Numbered from the stretch's first letter, positions 29,368 through 43,094 are shown. The stretch: 64,000 nt of DNA from Citrobacter koseri (GCA_900446925.1 UAVY01000006.1:15266-79265), one strand, 5' to 3'. Translations and numbers: made by a program. The notes: generated by a model from the sequence alone, not told the origin.

Positions 29368-30969
29368 ATGAATCAACAGGCAACGACAACCGATGAACTG
29401 ACCTTTACCAGGCCGCATGGTGAGCAGGAGAAGCAAATTCTGACCGCAGAAGCGGTAGAGTTTCTGACCGAACTGGTGACGCGTTTTACGCCAAAGCGTA
29501 ACAAACTCCTCGCTGCTCGTATTCAGCAACAGCAGGATATTGATGACGGTAAGTTGCCTGATTTTATTTCGGAAACCGCTTCCATTCGTGAGGGTGACTG
29601 GAAAATTCGCGGTATTCCTGACGATTTACAGGATCGTCGCGTGGAAATCACCGGCCCGGTAGAACGTAAAATGGTGATTAACGCGCTGAATGCTAACGTG
29701 AAAGTGTTCATGGCCGACTTTGAGGATTCACTGGCGCCGGAGTGGAGCAAAGTGATTGATGGTCAGATCAACCTGCGTGATGCGGTGAACGGCACCATCA
29801 GCTACACCAACGAAGCCGGGAAAATCTATCAACTCAAGCCAGACCCGGCGTTACTGATTTGTCGTGTACGCGGTTTACACCTGCCGGAAAAACATGTGAC
29901 CTGGCGTGGTGAAGCCATTCCTGGCAGCCTGTTTGATTTCGCTCTCTACTTTTTCCACAACTATAAAGCGTTGCTGGCAAAAGGCAGTGGCCCGTATTTC
30001 TACCTGCCGAAAACTCAGGCCTGGCAGGAAGCCGCCTGGTGGAGCGAAGTCTTCAGCTATGCCGAAGACCGTTTTAATCTGCCGCGCGGCACCATCAAAG
30101 CCACCTTGCTGATTGAAACGCTGCCTGCCGTCTTCCAGATGGATGAGATCCTGCATGCGCTGCGTGACCATATTGTTGGTCTTAACTGCGGCCGCTGGGA
30201 TTACATTTTCAGCTATATCAAAACACTGAAAAATCACCCGGATCGCGTCCTGCCGGACCGTCAGGTGGTGACGATGGATAAACCGTTCCTCAGCGCCTAT
30301 TCACGGCTGTTGATCAAAACCTGCCACAAGCGCGGCGCATTTGCGATGGGCGGCATGGCGGCGTTTATCCCGAGCAAAGACGCCGAGCGCAACAATCAAG
30401 TGCTCAACAAAGTGAAAGCGGACAAAGCGCTGGAAGCCAATAACGGTCATGACGGCACCTGGATCGCGCACCCGGGGCTGGCGGACACCGCGATGACGGT
30501 CTTTAACGAGGCGCTGGGCGAAAACCAGAACCAGCTGTTTGTTACCCGTGATGAAGATGCGCCCATTACTGCCGAACAGCTGCTGGCGCCCTGTGAGGGC
30601 GATCGTACCGAAGAGGGGATGCGCGCCAATATTCGCGTGGCGGTGCAGTACATCGAAGCATGGATTTCCGGTAATGGCTGCGTACCGATTTATGGCCTGA
30701 TGGAAGATGCGGCAACGGCTGAAATCTCCCGTACCTCTATCTGGCAATGGATTCATCACGAGAAAACCCTGAGCAACGGCAAACCCGTCACGAAAGCGCT
30801 ATTCCGCCAGATGCTGGCCGAAGAGATGCTGGTGATCCAGGACGAGCTGGGAGAGCACCGCTTCAGCAGCGGGCGCTTTGATGAAGCCGCGCGCCTGATG
30901 GAGCAGATCACTACCTCTGATGAACTGATCGATTTCTTGACCCTGCCAGGCTACCGCCTGCTGGCTTAA
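29368..30969 (+). CDS. aceB: Malate synthase A
   Basis: Condenses glyoxylate with acetyl-CoA in the glyoxylate bypass. The intact frame from ATG 29368, behind GAGGAGCTGC, gives 533 residues, as in E. coli. Landmarks are the [13 protein letters not shown] segment, [19 protein letters not shown], and the catalytic region around [17 protein letters not shown]. An upstream in-frame ATG at 29350 lacks a ribosome site. First gene of aceBAK, 31 bases before aceA. Confidence 0.98.
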   Translation: MNQQATTTDELTFTRPHGEQEKQILTAEAVEFLTELVTRFTPKRNKLLAARIQQQQDIDDGKLPDFISETASIREGDWKIRGIPDDLQDRRVEITGPVERKMVINALNANVKVFMADFEDSLAPEWSKVIDGQINLRDAVNGTISYTNEAGKIYQLKPDPALLICRVRGLHLPEKHVTWRGEAIPGSLFDFALYFFHNYKALLAKGSGPYFYLPKTQAWQEAAWWSEVFSYAEDRFNLPRGTIKATLLIETLPAVFQMDEILHALRDHIVGLNCGRWDYIFSYIKTLKNHPDRVLPDRQVVTMDKPFLSAYSRLLIKTCHKRGAFAMGGMAAFIPSKDAERNNQVLNKVKADKALEANNGHDGTWIAHPGLADTAMTVFNEALGENQNQLFVTRDEDAPITAEQLLAPCEGDRTEEGMRANIRVAVQYIEAWISGNGCVPIYGLMEDAATAEISRTSIWQWIHHEKTLSNGKPVTKALFRQMLAEEMLVIQDELGEHRFSSGRFDEAARLMEQITTSDELIDFLTLPGYRLLA

Positions 30970-31000
30970 CTCACCACATAACAATATGGAGCATCTGCAC

Positions 31001-32306
31001 ATGAAAACCCGTACCCAACAAATCGAAGAGTTACAGAAAGAATGGACGCAACCGCGCTGGGAAGGCATCCGTCGCCCGTATAGCGCGGAGGAAGTGGTGA
31101 AATTACGCGGCTCGGTCAACCCGGAATGTACGCTGGCGCAGCTTGGCGCAGCCAAAATGTGGCGTCTGCTGCATGGCGACGCGAAAAAAGGCTACATCAA
31201 CAGCCTCGGCGCACTGACCGGCGGCCAGGCGCTGCAACAGGCGAAAGCGGGCATTGAGGCGGTCTATCTGTCCGGCTGGCAGGTGGCGGCGGACGCTAAC
31301 CTGGCCTCCAGCATGTACCCGGATCAATCGCTGTACCCGGCAAACTCTGTTCCGGCGGTCGTGGATCGGATCAACAACACTTTCCGTCGTGCGGATCAGA
31401 TCCAGTGGGCATCCGGCATTGAGCCTGGCGATCCGCGCTTTGTCGATTACTTCCTGCCGATCGTTGCCGATGCGGAGGCCGGTTTTGGCGGCGTACTGAA
31501 CGCGTTTGAACTGATGAAATCGATGATCGAAGCCGGTGCAGCGGCTGTTCACTTCGAAGATCAGCTTGCGTCGGTGAAGAAGTGCGGCCATATGGGCGGC
31601 AAAGTTCTGGTGCCGACGCAGGAAGCCATTCAGAAACTGGTGGCTGCGCGTCTGGCGGCTGACGTGATGGGCGTACCGACGTTGCTGATTGCCCGTACCG
31701 ACGCGGATGCGGCAGATCTGATAACCTCCGACTGCGACGCGTACGACAGTGAATTTATTACCGGCGAACGCACCAGCGAAGGCTTCTTCCGCACACGTGC
31801 CGGTATTGAACAGGCGATCAGCCGTGGGCTGGCGTATGCGCCTTACGCAGACCTGGTGTGGTGCGAAACCTCCACGCCGGACCTTGAACTGGCGAAGCGC
31901 TTTGCCGATGCCATCCACGCGAAATACCCGGGGTAAACTGCTGGCCTACAACTGCTCGCCGTCGTTTAACTGGCAGAAGAACCTGGACGATAAAACCATC
32001 GCCAGCTTCCAGCAGCAGCTGTCGGACATGGGCTACAAGTACCAGTTCATCACCCTGGCGGGCATCCACAGCATGTGGTTCAACATGTTCGACCTGGCAC
32101 ATTCCTATGCGCAGGGTGAAGGCATGCGCCACTATGTTGAGAAGGTTCAGCAGCCAGAATTTGCGGCGGCCAAAGACGGTTACACCTTCGTGTCCCATCA
32201 GCAGGAAGTGGGGACAGGCTACTTCGATAAAGTGACCACCATCATTCAGGGCGGCACCTCCTCAGTGACGGCATTAACGGGTTCCACTGAAGAATCGCAG
32301 TTCTGA
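31001..32306 (+). CDS. aceA: Isocitrate lyase
   Basis: Splits isocitrate into succinate and glyoxylate. Start ATG 31001 behind TATGGAG. The active-site loop [17 protein letters not shown] and the YNCSPSFNW segment are present. One extra G near 31932 splits the frame after HAKYPG; correction gives 434 residues, as in E. coli. A REP pair separates it from aceK and probably lowers downstream expression, as in E. coli. Confidence 0.97.
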
Positions 32307-32310
32307 TCCA

Positions 32311-34135
<1,825 letters not shown>

Positions 34136-34212
34136 CGCCCGGTGGCGCTACGCTTACCGGGCCTACACGTGACAGTAGGCTGGATAAGGCGCTTGCGCCG
34201 CCATCCGGCAAG
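34136..34212. repeat. REP pair between aceK and iclR
   Basis: GCCCGGTGGCGCTACGCTTA, then GGCTGGATAAGGCGCTTGCG with CCATCCGGC. Convergent aceK and iclR flank it; K-12 has arpA at this place. Confidence 0.88.
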
Positions 34213-34218
34213 CCTTGC

Positions 34219-35042
34219 TTATCTAAACCCGCCGTATGCCAGCGTGACTTCTTTCGCCGCTTTAATCACCATCGCGCCAAACTCGGTGACACGATCATCA
34301 GTGATGCGGGAAATCGGCCCGGAAATTGAGATCGCGGCAAACGGCTCGCGGTGCTCGTCGTAAATGCACGACGCAACGCAACGCAGGCCAAGCGCGTGCT
34401 CTTCATCATCAAAGGAATAACCGCGTTTGCGCGTCTGGGCGAGGTCGTCTTTCAGATGTACCGGCGACACCAGCGTGGCGTGGGTATAGGCATGCAGCCC
34501 TTTACGGTGAAGCAGGCCAGTCACCTGCTCTTCGCTGAGTTGCGCCAGAAACGCTTTCCCGGCGCCGGAAGCGTGCATTGGCAGTTTGCCGCCGATGGGC
34601 GCAGACATGCGCATCAGCTGTGTGCACTGTACTTGGTCGATAATAATCGCCTGGTGATCGCTCTGATCCAGTACCGCCAGATTGACCGTCTCGCCGGAGT
34701 CTTCCATCAGTTTGCGCAGGATAGGGTGGACAATCGCCAGCAGGTTACGGCTCTGCAAAAAACTGCTGCCGACGATAAACGCATGGGCGCCCACGGCCCA
34801 GTGGCCCAGCTCTCCCACCTGTCGCACAAAGCCCTGCTGCTGCATGGTGGTCAACAAACGGTGAGTCGTGGAGTTCGGCAGGCCCGCCTGCTGCGCCAGT
34901 TCGGTCAGCGCGACGCTGCGTTGGATTCGGCAATCCACTCCAGCAGCTTCAGGCCACGGGTCAGCGACTGAACCTGCCCGGTTGCGGGCGCAGTGGCAGC
35001 GGCGGGTTTTCTACCGCGTTTCGCGGGGACAGGGGCAACCAT
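34219..35042 (-). CDS. iclR: Acetate operon repressor IclR
   Basis: Represses aceBAK and its own gene; activity is tuned by glyoxylate and pyruvate. The N-terminal helix-turn-helix reads VALTELAQQAGLPNSTTHRL, followed by an effector domain with MSAPIGGKLPMHASGAGKA. One G is missing near 34919 (expected SNGSVALTE), a rare deletion in this window. Restoring it gives exactly 274 residues from ATG 35042. The Lys/Arg-rich N-terminus (AKRGRKP) is as in E. coli. Confidence 0.96.
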
Positions 35043-35130
35043 GGCGGACTCCTTTTCTGTATCGTGGAAATCATTTTCGTTTTATTAAAATATAATGCAA
35101 GAATTCCTGCACTGATCGGAGGAGTGAAGC

Positions 35131-35143
35131 TGAACATGTCTCA
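35131..35143 (+). promoter_or_regulatory. Candidate MetR box upstream of metH
   Basis: TGAACATGTCTCA matches the MetR pattern TGAANNTNNTTCA at all but one fixed base and lies about 95 bases upstream of the metH start. Confidence 0.45.
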
Positions 35144-35238
35144 TGTTACCCGTTGTTCTCTTTCCGCCTGTCGTGTTTATGCCAGTATGGTTTGTTGGCC
35201 TTTTTTCGGTCCAGGTTGAGTGTTGTCGGGAGCAAGTC

Positions 35239-38200
35239 GTGAGCAGCAAAGTTGAACAACTGCGTGCGCAGTTAGATGAACGTATTCTGGTTCTGGATGG
35301 TGGCATGGGGACAATGATCCAGAGCTATCGCCTGAGTGAAGAGGATTTTCGCGGCGAGCGTTTTGCTGACTGGCCCTGCGATTTGAAAGGCAACAACGAC
35401 CTGCTGGTACTCAGCAAGCCGGAGGTGATTACCGCGATTCATCACGCTTACTTTGAGGCGGGTGCGGATATCATCGAAACCAACACGTTTAACTCCACGA
35501 CGATTGCGATGGCGGATTACCAGATGGAATCCCTGTCGGCGGAAATCAACTTTACCGCTGCGAAACTGGCCCGCGCCTGCGCCGATGAATGGACGGCGCG
35601 CACGCCGGAAAAACCGCGCTACGTTGCGGGCGTGCTTGGCCCAACCAACCGCACCGCGTCCATCTCGCCGGACGTGAATGACCCGGCGTTTCGCAATATC
35701 TCCTTTGATCAGCTGGTCGCGGCCTATCGCGAATCCACCAAAGCGCTGGTGGAAGGCGGGTCAGACCTGATTCTGATTGAAACCGTCTTTGACACGCTGA
35801 ATGCGAAAGCCGCCGTTTTTGCGGTGAAAGAAGAATTTGAAGCGCTGGGCGTCGAGCTGCCGATTATGATCTCCGGCACGATTACCGATGCGTCCGGGCG
35901 CACGCTCTCCGGCCAGACTACCGAAGCGTTTTATAACTCGCTGCGTCACGCCGAAGCGCTCACCTTTGGTCTTAACTGCGCGCTGGGGCCGGATGAACTG
36001 CGCCAGTATGTGCAGGAACTGGCGCGCATTGCCGAATGCTATGTCACCGCGCACCCGAATGCCGGTCTGCCTAACGCCTTCGGCGAATACGATCTTGATG
36101 CTGATACGATGGCGAAGCAGATCCGCGAGTGGGCGGAGTCGGGCTTTCTCAACATTGTCGGCGGCTGCTGTGGGACGACGCCGGAACACATTGCCGCGAT
36201 GAGCCGCGCGGTTGATGGTTTAGCGCCGCGTAAACTGCCCGATATTCCGGTTGCCTGTCGTCTCTCTGGCCTTGAGCCGTTGAATATTGGCGATGACAGC
36301 CTGTTTGTAAACGTGGGTGAGCGTACTAACGTCACCGGTTCCGCTAAATTTAAGCGGCTGATCAAAGAAGAGAAATACAGCGAAGCGCTGGATGTTGCCC
36401 GCCAGCAGGTGGAGAGCGGCGCGCAGATTATCGATATCAACATGGATGAGGGGATGCTCGACGCCGAAGTCGCGATGGTGCGCTTCCTCAACCTGATTGC
36501 CGGTGAGCCGGATATCGCCCGCGTACCGATCATGATCGACTCCTCAAAATGGGAGGTCATCGAAAAAGGGCTGAAATGCATTCAGGGTAAAGGCATCGTT
36601 AACTCCATTTCGATGAAAGAGGGCGTGGAAACCTTTATCCACCATGCGAAGCTGCTGCGTCGCTATGGTGCGGCGGTGGTGGTGATGGCCTTTGATGAAC
36701 AAGGGCAGGCTGATACCCGCGCGCGTAAGATCGAGATTTGCCGCCGGGCGTACAACATTCTCACCAAAGAGGTGGGCTTCCCGCCGGAAGACATTATCTT
36801 TGACCCGAACATTTTTGCCGTAGCGACCGGCATCGACGAGCACAACAACTATGCGCAGGACTTTATCGGTGCCTGTGAAGATATCAAACGCGAACTGCCG
36901 CACGCGCTGATCTCCGGCGGCGTCTCTAACGTCTCCTTCTCGTTTCGCGGCAACGACCCGGTGCGCGAAGCGATTCATGCGGTGTTCCTCTACTACGCCA
37001 TCCGTAACGGCATGGACATGGGGATCGTCAACGCCGGCAACTGGCGATTTATGACGACCTGCCCGCCGAGCTGCGCGACGCGGTGGAAGATGTGATCCTC
37101 AATCGCCGCGACGATAGCACCGAGCGTCTGCTGGCGCTGGCGGAAAAATACCGTGGCAGCAAAGCCGATGATTCAGCCAATGCGCAACAGGCGGAATGGC
37201 GCAGTTGGGAAGTGAAAAAACGCCTTGAGTATTCGCTGGTAAAAGGCATTACCGAGTTTATCGAACAGGATACCGAAGAAGCCCGTCAGCAGGCGACGCG
37301 TCCGATCGAGGTTATCGAAGGGCCGCTGATGGACGGTATGAACGTGGTGGGCGACCTGTTCGGCGAAGGCAAAATGTTCCTGCCGCAGGTGGTGAAATCG
37401 GCCCGCGTCATGAAGCAGGCGGTGGCGTATCTGGAACCGTTTATTGAAGCCAGCAAAGAGCAGGGCTCCAGCAACGGTAAAATGGTCATCGCCACCGTGA
37501 AGGGCGACGTGCATGACATTGGCAAAAACATTGTTGGCGTCGTTTTACAGTGCAACAACTATGAAATCATCGATCTTGGCGTTATGGTGCCGGCAGAAAA
37601 AATCCTCAAAACCGCGAAGGAAGTGAATGCGGATTTGATTGGTCTCTCCGGCCTGATTACCCCGTCGCTGGATGAAATGGTCAACGTGGCGAAGGAGATG
37701 GAACGTCAGGGCTTCACCATCCCGCTACTGATTGGCGGCGCGACCACGTCCAAAGCGCACACGGCGGTGAAGATTGAGCAGAACTACAGCGGCCCGACGG
37801 TCTATGTCCAGAACGCCTCGCGTACCGTGGGCGTCGTGGCGGCGTTGCTGTCTGAAACCCAGCACGATGAGTTTGTCGCCCGTACCCGTAAAGAGTATGA
37901 AACCGTGCGCATCCAGCATGCGCGCAAGAAACCGCGCACGCCGCCGGTGACGCTGGCCGCCGCGCGTGATAATGACCTGGCATTTGACTGGGAAAGCTAT
38001 ACACCGCCTGTCGCTCATCGTCTGGGCGTGCAGGACGTTGAGGCCAGTATCGAAACGCTGCGCAACTACATCGACTGGACGCCGTTCTTTATGACCTGGT
38101 CGCTGGCCGGGAAATATCCGCGCATTCTCGAAGACGAGGTGGTGGGCGAAGAGGCGAAACGCCTGTTTAAAGACGCCAACGACATGCTGGATAAACTGAG

Positions 38201-38921
38201 TGCGGAGAAGACGCTCAACCCGCGTGGCGTGGTGGGGCTGTTCCCGGCAAACCGTGTGGGTGATGATATCGAAATTTATCGCGATGAGACGCGTACCCAT
38301 GTGCTGGCGGTCAGCCATCATCTGCGTCAGCAAACGGAGAAGGTGGGTTTCGCCAACTATTGCCTGTCTGACTTTGTTGCGCCGAAACAGAGCGGCAAAG
38401 AGGATTACATCGGCGCCTTCGCCGTCACGGGCGGTCTGGAAGAGGATGCGCTGGCAGAGGCATTCGAGGCGCAGCATGATGATTACAACAAGATTATGGT
38501 CAAAGCGATCGCCGACCGTCTGGCGGAAGCCTTTGCGGAATACCTGCATGAGCGGGTGCGTAAAGTCTACTGGGGCTATGCGGCGAATGAGAACCTCAGC
38601 AACGAGGAGCTGATCCGCGAAAACTATCAGGGGATTCGTCCGGCGCCAGGCTATCCGGCCTGCCCGGAGCACACTGAGAAGGGCACCATCTGGCAACTGC
38701 TGGACGTGGAAAAACACACCGGCATGAAGCTGACCGAATCCTACGCCATGTGGCCGGGCGCTTCCGTTTCCGGTTGGTACTTCAGCCATCCTGACAGCAA
38801 GTACTACACCGTCGCGCAAATACAGCGCGATCAGGTGGAGGATTATGCGCAGCGTAAAGGGATGACGGTCGCGGAAGTGGAGCGCTGGTTGGCTTCCAAC
38901 CTGGGCTATGATGCCGACTAG
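35239..38921 (+). CDS. metH: Cobalamin-dependent methionine synthase
   Basis: Transfers methyl from methyltetrahydrofolate to homocysteine through cobalamin. It starts at GTG 35239 behind CGGGAGC. All four modules are present: homocysteine domain with [12 protein letters not shown] (zinc Cys pair), pterin domain ([14 protein letters not shown]), cobalamin domain with DVHDIGKN, and the reactivation domain with [12 protein letters not shown]. One G is missing near 37038 (NAGQLAIYDD). Restoring it gives exactly 1227 residues, as in E. coli. It is transcribed divergently from iclR. Confidence 0.97.
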
Positions 38922-38949
38922 TTCATAAAACTGTCATTTTTCCTTACAA

Positions 38950-38986
38950 CAAACAGGGTGCTCATCGGGCGCCCTGTCTCTTTATT
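38950..38986 (+). terminator. Probable metH terminator
   Basis: ACAGGG-TGCTCATCGGGCG-CCCTGT, followed by a T-rich stretch, just after metH. Stem of six pairs. Confidence 0.6.
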
Positions 38987-39029
38987 GTTTTGAAACCCTT
39001 ATACTGGAAGAAGGTTCACGGGGCTGCTT

Positions 39030-39103
39030 GCCGGATGGCGGCGTAAACGCCTATCCGGCCTAAAAATATCCCCGTAAGCCGGATAAGCGCAGCGCCATCC
39101 GGT
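39030..39103. repeat. REP pair between metH and yjbB
   Basis: GCCGGATGGCGGCGTAAACG ... TATCCGGCC and AAGCCGGATAAGCGCAGCGC, in inverted order. Confidence 0.88.
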
Positions 39104-39148
39104 AAAAAAGGCTGAACATCATAATAATGATAAGGAGTACCTGATTCT

Positions 39149-40780
39149 GTGTTAACTCTGCTACACCTGCTTTCTGCTGTTGCCCTGCTGGTGTGGGGCA
39201 CCCATATTGTGCGTACCGGCGTGATGCGCGTTTTCGGCGCCCGTCTGCGTACCGTTCTCAGCCGCAGTGTTGAAAAGAAACCGCTCGCCTTCTGCGCGGG
39301 TATCGGCGTTACTGCGCTGGTGCAAAGCAGTAACGCCACGACTATGCTGGTGACGTCATTTGTCGCCCAGGATCTGGTCGCCCTGACGCCTGCACTGGTG
39401 ATTGTGTTGGGGGCCGACGTGGGGACCGCGCTGATGGCGCGTATCCTTACCTTTGATTTGTCATGGTTATCGCCGCTGCTGATTTTCATCGGCGTTATCT
39501 TCTTTTTGGGGCGTAAGCAGTCACGCGCCGGACAACTGGGGCGAGTGGGGATCGGTCTTGGCCTGATACTGCTGGCGCTGGAGCTGATCGTGCAGGCGGT
39601 GACGCCGATTACTCAGGCGAATGGCGTACAGGTCATCTTCGCCTCGCTGACCGGTGACATCATGCTGGATGCGCTGATTGGCGCCATGTTTGCCATCATC
39701 AGCTATTCCAGCCTGGCAGCCGTCCTGCTGACGGCCACGCTGACGGCGGCGGGTATCATATCGTTCCCGGTCGCGTTGTGCCTGGTCATCGGCGCCAACC
39801 TCGGTTCCGGCCTGCTGGCGATGCTCAACAACAGCGCAGCCAATGCCGCCGCTCGCCGCGTGGCGCTGGGCAGTCTGCTGTTTAAGCTGGTGGGCAGCCT
39901 GATTATCCTGCCGTTTGTCCATGTGCTGGCCGATACGATGGATGCGTTACCGCTGCCAAAATCCGAACTGGTTATCTACTTCCACGTTTTTTACAACCTG
40001 GCGCGGTGTCTGGTGATGATTCCGTTCGCCGAACCGATGGCGCGTTTCTGTAAACGTATTATCCGTGATGAACCGGAGCTGGATGCTCATCTGAAGCCTA
40101 AACATCTGGATGTCAGCGCGCTGGACACGCCAACGCTCGCGCTGGCCAATGCCGCCCGGGAAGCGCTGCGCATTGGTGATGCGATGGAGCAGATGATGGA
40201 AGGTCTGAAAAAGGTAATGCACGGCGAGCCGCGCGAAGAGAAAGAGCTGCGCAAGCTGGCGGATGATATCAACGTGCTTTACACAGCCATCAAACTCTAT
40301 CTGGCGCGGATGCCGAAAGAGGAACTGGCGGAGGAAGAGTCGCGGCGCTGGGCGGAAATCATCGAGATGTCCCTGAACCTGGAGCAGGCCTCGGATATCG
40401 TCGAACGGATGGGCAGCGAGATTGCCGACAAGTCGCTGGCGGCGCGGCGGGCGTTTTCCATTGAAGGGCTGAAAGAGCTGGATGCGCTGTATGATCAGTT
40501 ACTCAGCAACCTGCAACTGGCGATGTCGGTGTTTTTCTCCGGCGACGTTACCAGCGCCCGACGTTTGCGTCGCAGCAAACATCGTTTCCGTATTCTCAAT
40601 CGTCGTTATTCACATGCGCATGTGGATCGCCTGCACCAGCAGAACGTACAGAGCATCGAAACCAGCTCATTGCATCTGGGACTGCTGGGCGATATGCAAC
40701 GCCTGAATTCGCTGTTTTGTTCGGTGGCTTACAGCGTGCTGGAGCAGCCGGATGAAGACGACGAGCGGGATGACTATTGA
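39149..40780 (+). CDS. yjbB: Na+/phosphate cotransporter family protein YjbB
   Basis: Predicted inner-membrane Na/Pi-cotransporter; the E. coli protein has been linked to phosphate export. Intact at 543 residues from GTG 39149 behind AAGGAG. The N-terminal two thirds hold about nine membrane segments and two copies of the Na/Pi repeat (ALVQSSNATTMLVTSFVA near residue 57 and the related ISYSSLAAVLLTATL segment near 180). The C-terminal 200 residues are a PhoU-like helical domain (EQMMEGLKKVMHGEPREEKE). Flanked by REP elements on both sides. Confidence 0.93.
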   Translation: MLTLLHLLSAVALLVWGTHIVRTGVMRVFGARLRTVLSRSVEKKPLAFCAGIGVTALVQSSNATTMLVTSFVAQDLVALTPALVIVLGADVGTALMARILTFDLSWLSPLLIFIGVIFFLGRKQSRAGQLGRVGIGLGLILLALELIVQAVTPITQANGVQVIFASLTGDIMLDALIGAMFAIISYSSLAAVLLTATLTAAGIISFPVALCLVIGANLGSGLLAMLNNSAANAAARRVALGSLLFKLVGSLIILPFVHVLADTMDALPLPKSELVIYFHVFYNLARCLVMIPFAEPMARFCKRIIRDEPELDAHLKPKHLDVSALDTPTLALANAAREALRIGDAMEQMMEGLKKVMHGEPREEKELRKLADDINVLYTAIKLYLARMPKEELAEEESRRWAEIIEMSLNLEQASDIVERMGSEIADKSLAARRAFSIEGLKELDALYDQLLSNLQLAMSVFFSGDVTSARRLRRSKHRFRILNRRYSHAHVDRLHQQNVQSIETSSLHLGLLGDMQRLNSLFCSVAYSVLEQPDEDDERDDY

Positions 40781-40789
40781 TTGCTGATT

Positions 40790-40874
40790 GCCGGATGGCG
40801 GCGTGAAATGTCTTATCCGGCCTACGTTATAAGCACTATCCTGTAGGCCTGATAAGCGTAGCGCCATCAGGCAT
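40790..40874. repeat. REP pair between yjbB and pepE
   Basis: GCCGGATGGCGGCGTG ... TATCCGGCCTAC and GTAGGCCTGATAAGCGTAGC. Lies between convergent genes. Confidence 0.88.
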
Positions 40875-40896
40875 TTTACATTCTACATGGCGACGA

Positions 40897-41586
40897 TCAG
40901 AAGCGATGACCGGCTTTAAGAGGAACCGCTTCTTCACCCGCGTTGAACACATACGTCGTGTTCGGGCCGCCGAGCGTCGCCTGCCCCTTACTCACCTGAA
41001 TCCAGTTGCCTTCCGGCAGGCCAATCACCGTTAACTCTGGCGCGACCACCAGCAGCTCGCGAATACGCTGTTCGCGGGTTTCGCCTTTGTGGCCTTCCGG
41101 CAACGCGTTAGTGAAGTGCGGGTTAATCTGCAACGGGAACAGACCCAGCGCATCAAATCCTTGTGGGTCAACGATCGGCATATCGTTGGTGGTGCGAATG
41201 GTCGGACAGGCAAGGTTCGCGCCCGCGCTCCAGCCGATATACAACGCGCCACGCTTAACGGCAGCCACGATGGGCGCCAGCAGCCCACGTTCACGGCTCT
41301 CTTTTAGCAACTGGAAAGTGTTCCCACCGCCGACAATCACCACTTCCGCATCGGCAATCGCTGCGACCGGATCGGCAACGCTATGAATACCGGTCACTGA
41401 AACGCCGAGCGGCGCAAGGACTGCGGCGGTTTTCGCTGTGTAATCGTCCCAGGTTTGCGTAACGCCAGCAAACGGGAGAAACACCGCTGAACGGCGGCCA
41501 TGCAGTTGTTCCGCCACCAGCGGCAGCGCGTGTTCCAGCCAGGCTTTTCCCGGCAGAGTGGAGTTACTCAATAACAGCAGTTCCAT
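40897..41586 (-). CDS. pepE: Alpha-aspartyl dipeptidase
   Basis: Peptidase E hydrolyses dipeptides with N-terminal aspartate. Start [20 protein letters not shown] at 41586 gives 229 residues, as in E. coli and Salmonella; an upstream in-frame ATG at 41604 is less likely. The nucleophile elbow GWSAGAN (Ser about 120) and the downstream NPHF segment fit the class-I glutamine-amidotransferase-like fold. Intact. It diverges from rluF across about 230 bases. Confidence 0.96.
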   Translation of the reverse strand: MELLLLSNSTLPGKAWLEHALPLVAEQLHGRRSAVFLPFAGVTQTWDDYTAKTAAVLAPLGVSVTGIHSVADPVAAIADAEVVIVGGGNTFQLLKESRERGLLAPIVAAVKRGALYIGWSAGANLACPTIRTTNDMPIVDPQGFDALGLFPLQINPHFTNALPEGHKGETREQRIRELLVVAPELTVIGLPEGNWIQVSKGQATLGGPNTTYVFNAGEEAVPLKAGHRF

Positions 41587-41622
41587 GACATCTCCAGTAA
41601 TCAAAAAGTAAAAACATCCGTG

Positions 41623-41730
41623 ATGCTACCACCGCTCATCTTACCGCTTGCTGATGTGGCTCACGATGTGGTTATCGATATTCTGGAACGCGTCTCGCAG
41701 GGGGATTTCGTGATGTCATCGACTTTATGA
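41623..41730 (+). other. Small open frame upstream of rluF, status uncertain
   Basis: ATG 41623 opens a 35-codon frame ([20 protein letters not shown], then LERVSQGDFVMSSTL) ending at TGA 41728. The coding look is better than average: balanced hydrophobic and acidic residues. If one base is missing near 41709, as happens elsewhere here, it would read on as RDVIDFMISGEPHSCHST and stop at 41772. There is no strong ribosome site. I do not recognise it. It may be a small gene, a decayed fragment, or chance. Confidence 0.3.
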
Positions 41731-41813
41731 TCAGCGGTGAGCCGCACTCCTGTCATTCGACGCTTTTTCCCTGACCGCAAGGTGCGGTATATTTCGCTTT
41801 TACAGGAGAATTT

Positions 41814-42691
41814 ATGCTGCCCGACTCATCTGTCCGATTAAATAAATACATCAGTGAAAGCGGAATTTGCTCGCGTCGCGAGGCGGATCGCTACATTGAA
41901 CAAGGGAATGTCTTCATTAATGGCAAACGCGCCACCATTGGCGATCAGGTGATGCCTGGCGACGTGGTGAAGGTGAATGGTCGGTTGATTGAGCCGCGCG
42001 AAGCGGAAGATCTGGTCTTTATCGCGCTGAACAAGCCGGGTAGGGATTGTCAGTACCACGGAAGACAGCGAACGCGATAACATCGTGGACTTCGTGAACC
42101 ATAGCAAACGTATTTTCCCGATTGGGCCGCCTGGATAAAGACTCCCAGGGGCTTATCTTTCTTACCAATCACGGCGATCTGGTCAACAAAATCCTCCGTG
42201 CCGGTAACGATCACGAGAAAGAGTATCTGGTCACGGTTGATAAGCCGGTAACGGATGACTTTATTCGCGGTATGGGCGCAGGCGTCCCGATCCTCGGCAC
42301 GGTGACCAAAAAGTGCAAGGTGAAGAAGGAAGCGCCGTTTGTTTTCCGCATTACCCTGATTCAGGGGCTGAACCGCCAGATCCGCCGCATGTGCGAGCAC
42401 TTTGGCTATGAAGTGACGAAACTCGAACGCACGCGCATTATGAACGTGAGTTTATCCGGTCTGCCGCCCGGCGAGTGGCGGGATCTGACGGATGACGAAC
42501 TCATCGCTCTGTTTAAGCTGATCGAAAACTCTTCATCAGAAGCCAAACCGACGTCGAAGGCGAAAGCGAAGCCGAAAACGGCGGGTATTAAGCGTCCGGT
42601 GGTGAAAATCGAAAAAACCAATGAGAAAGCGCGCCCGGCGTCAAACGGAAAACGCTTTACCTCGCCGGGGCGGAAGAAGAAAGGGCGTTAA
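41814..42691 (+). CDS. rluF: 23S rRNA pseudouridine(2604) synthase RluF
   Basis: Modifies U2604 of 23S rRNA and U35 of tRNA-Tyr. The N-terminal S4 domain ([20 protein letters not shown]) is followed by the RsuA-type catalytic motif [17 protein letters not shown] (catalytic Asp) and [15 protein letters not shown]. The basic C-terminal tail ends [12 protein letters not shown]. Extra G bases near 42042 and 42126 break the frame; correction gives about 291 residues (E. coli 290). The stop overlaps the convergent yjbD stop by four bases. Confidence 0.96.
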
Positions 42692-42960
42692 CGTCTGCCG
42701 CGCGTCGGCGTATTGGCCGACCAGGAAAACGACGCCTCAGTATCTGGTTTATAAGCCTGCTTTTTCTTCAACTGGCGGGCTTTTTTGGCCTCTGCTTCGC
42801 GCAGCGCCATTAACTTATCAATGTACTCCTTTTTCACGCTGTTGGTTTCCGCATTCGTGAGCGGACGGCCATGTGCAATGCGCGCGCGGTCGAGCAGCGT
42901 TTTCAGTTCACGCTGCTCGCGCTCGGTCATCTCTTTTTGGGTGATGCGTGGGAGTGCCAT
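42688..42960 (-). CDS. yjbD: DUF3811 family protein YjbD
   Basis: Small basic protein of unknown function (DUF3811), intact at 90 residues. Sequence [20 protein letters not shown], then a charged helical middle with many Lys, Glu and Arg, ending NTPTRGRR. No membrane segment or catalytic motif. Its stop overlaps the rluF stop on the other strand. Confidence 0.92.
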   Translation of the reverse strand: MALPRITQKEMTEREQRELKTLLDRARIAHGRPLTNAETNSVKKEYIDKLMALREAEAKKARQLKKKQAYKPDTEASFSWSANTPTRGRR

Positions 42961-43014
42961 AAATGTACCCTCGGTCAGTCAGATAACCCAGTGTACGGCA
43001 AAGTGCAGAGGCTG

Positions 43015-43094
43015 TGTAGGCCGGATAAGGCGTTAGCCACCATCCGGCGACGTGCACGGATTGCGCCTGATGGCGCTACGCTTATCAGGTCTAC
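43015..43094. repeat. REP pair between yjbD and panS
   Basis: GTAGGCCGGATAAGGCGTTAG ... CATCCGGCG and GCCTGATGGCGCTACGCTTA. Its last CTA (43091-43093) serves as the TAG stop of panS. Confidence 0.88.
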
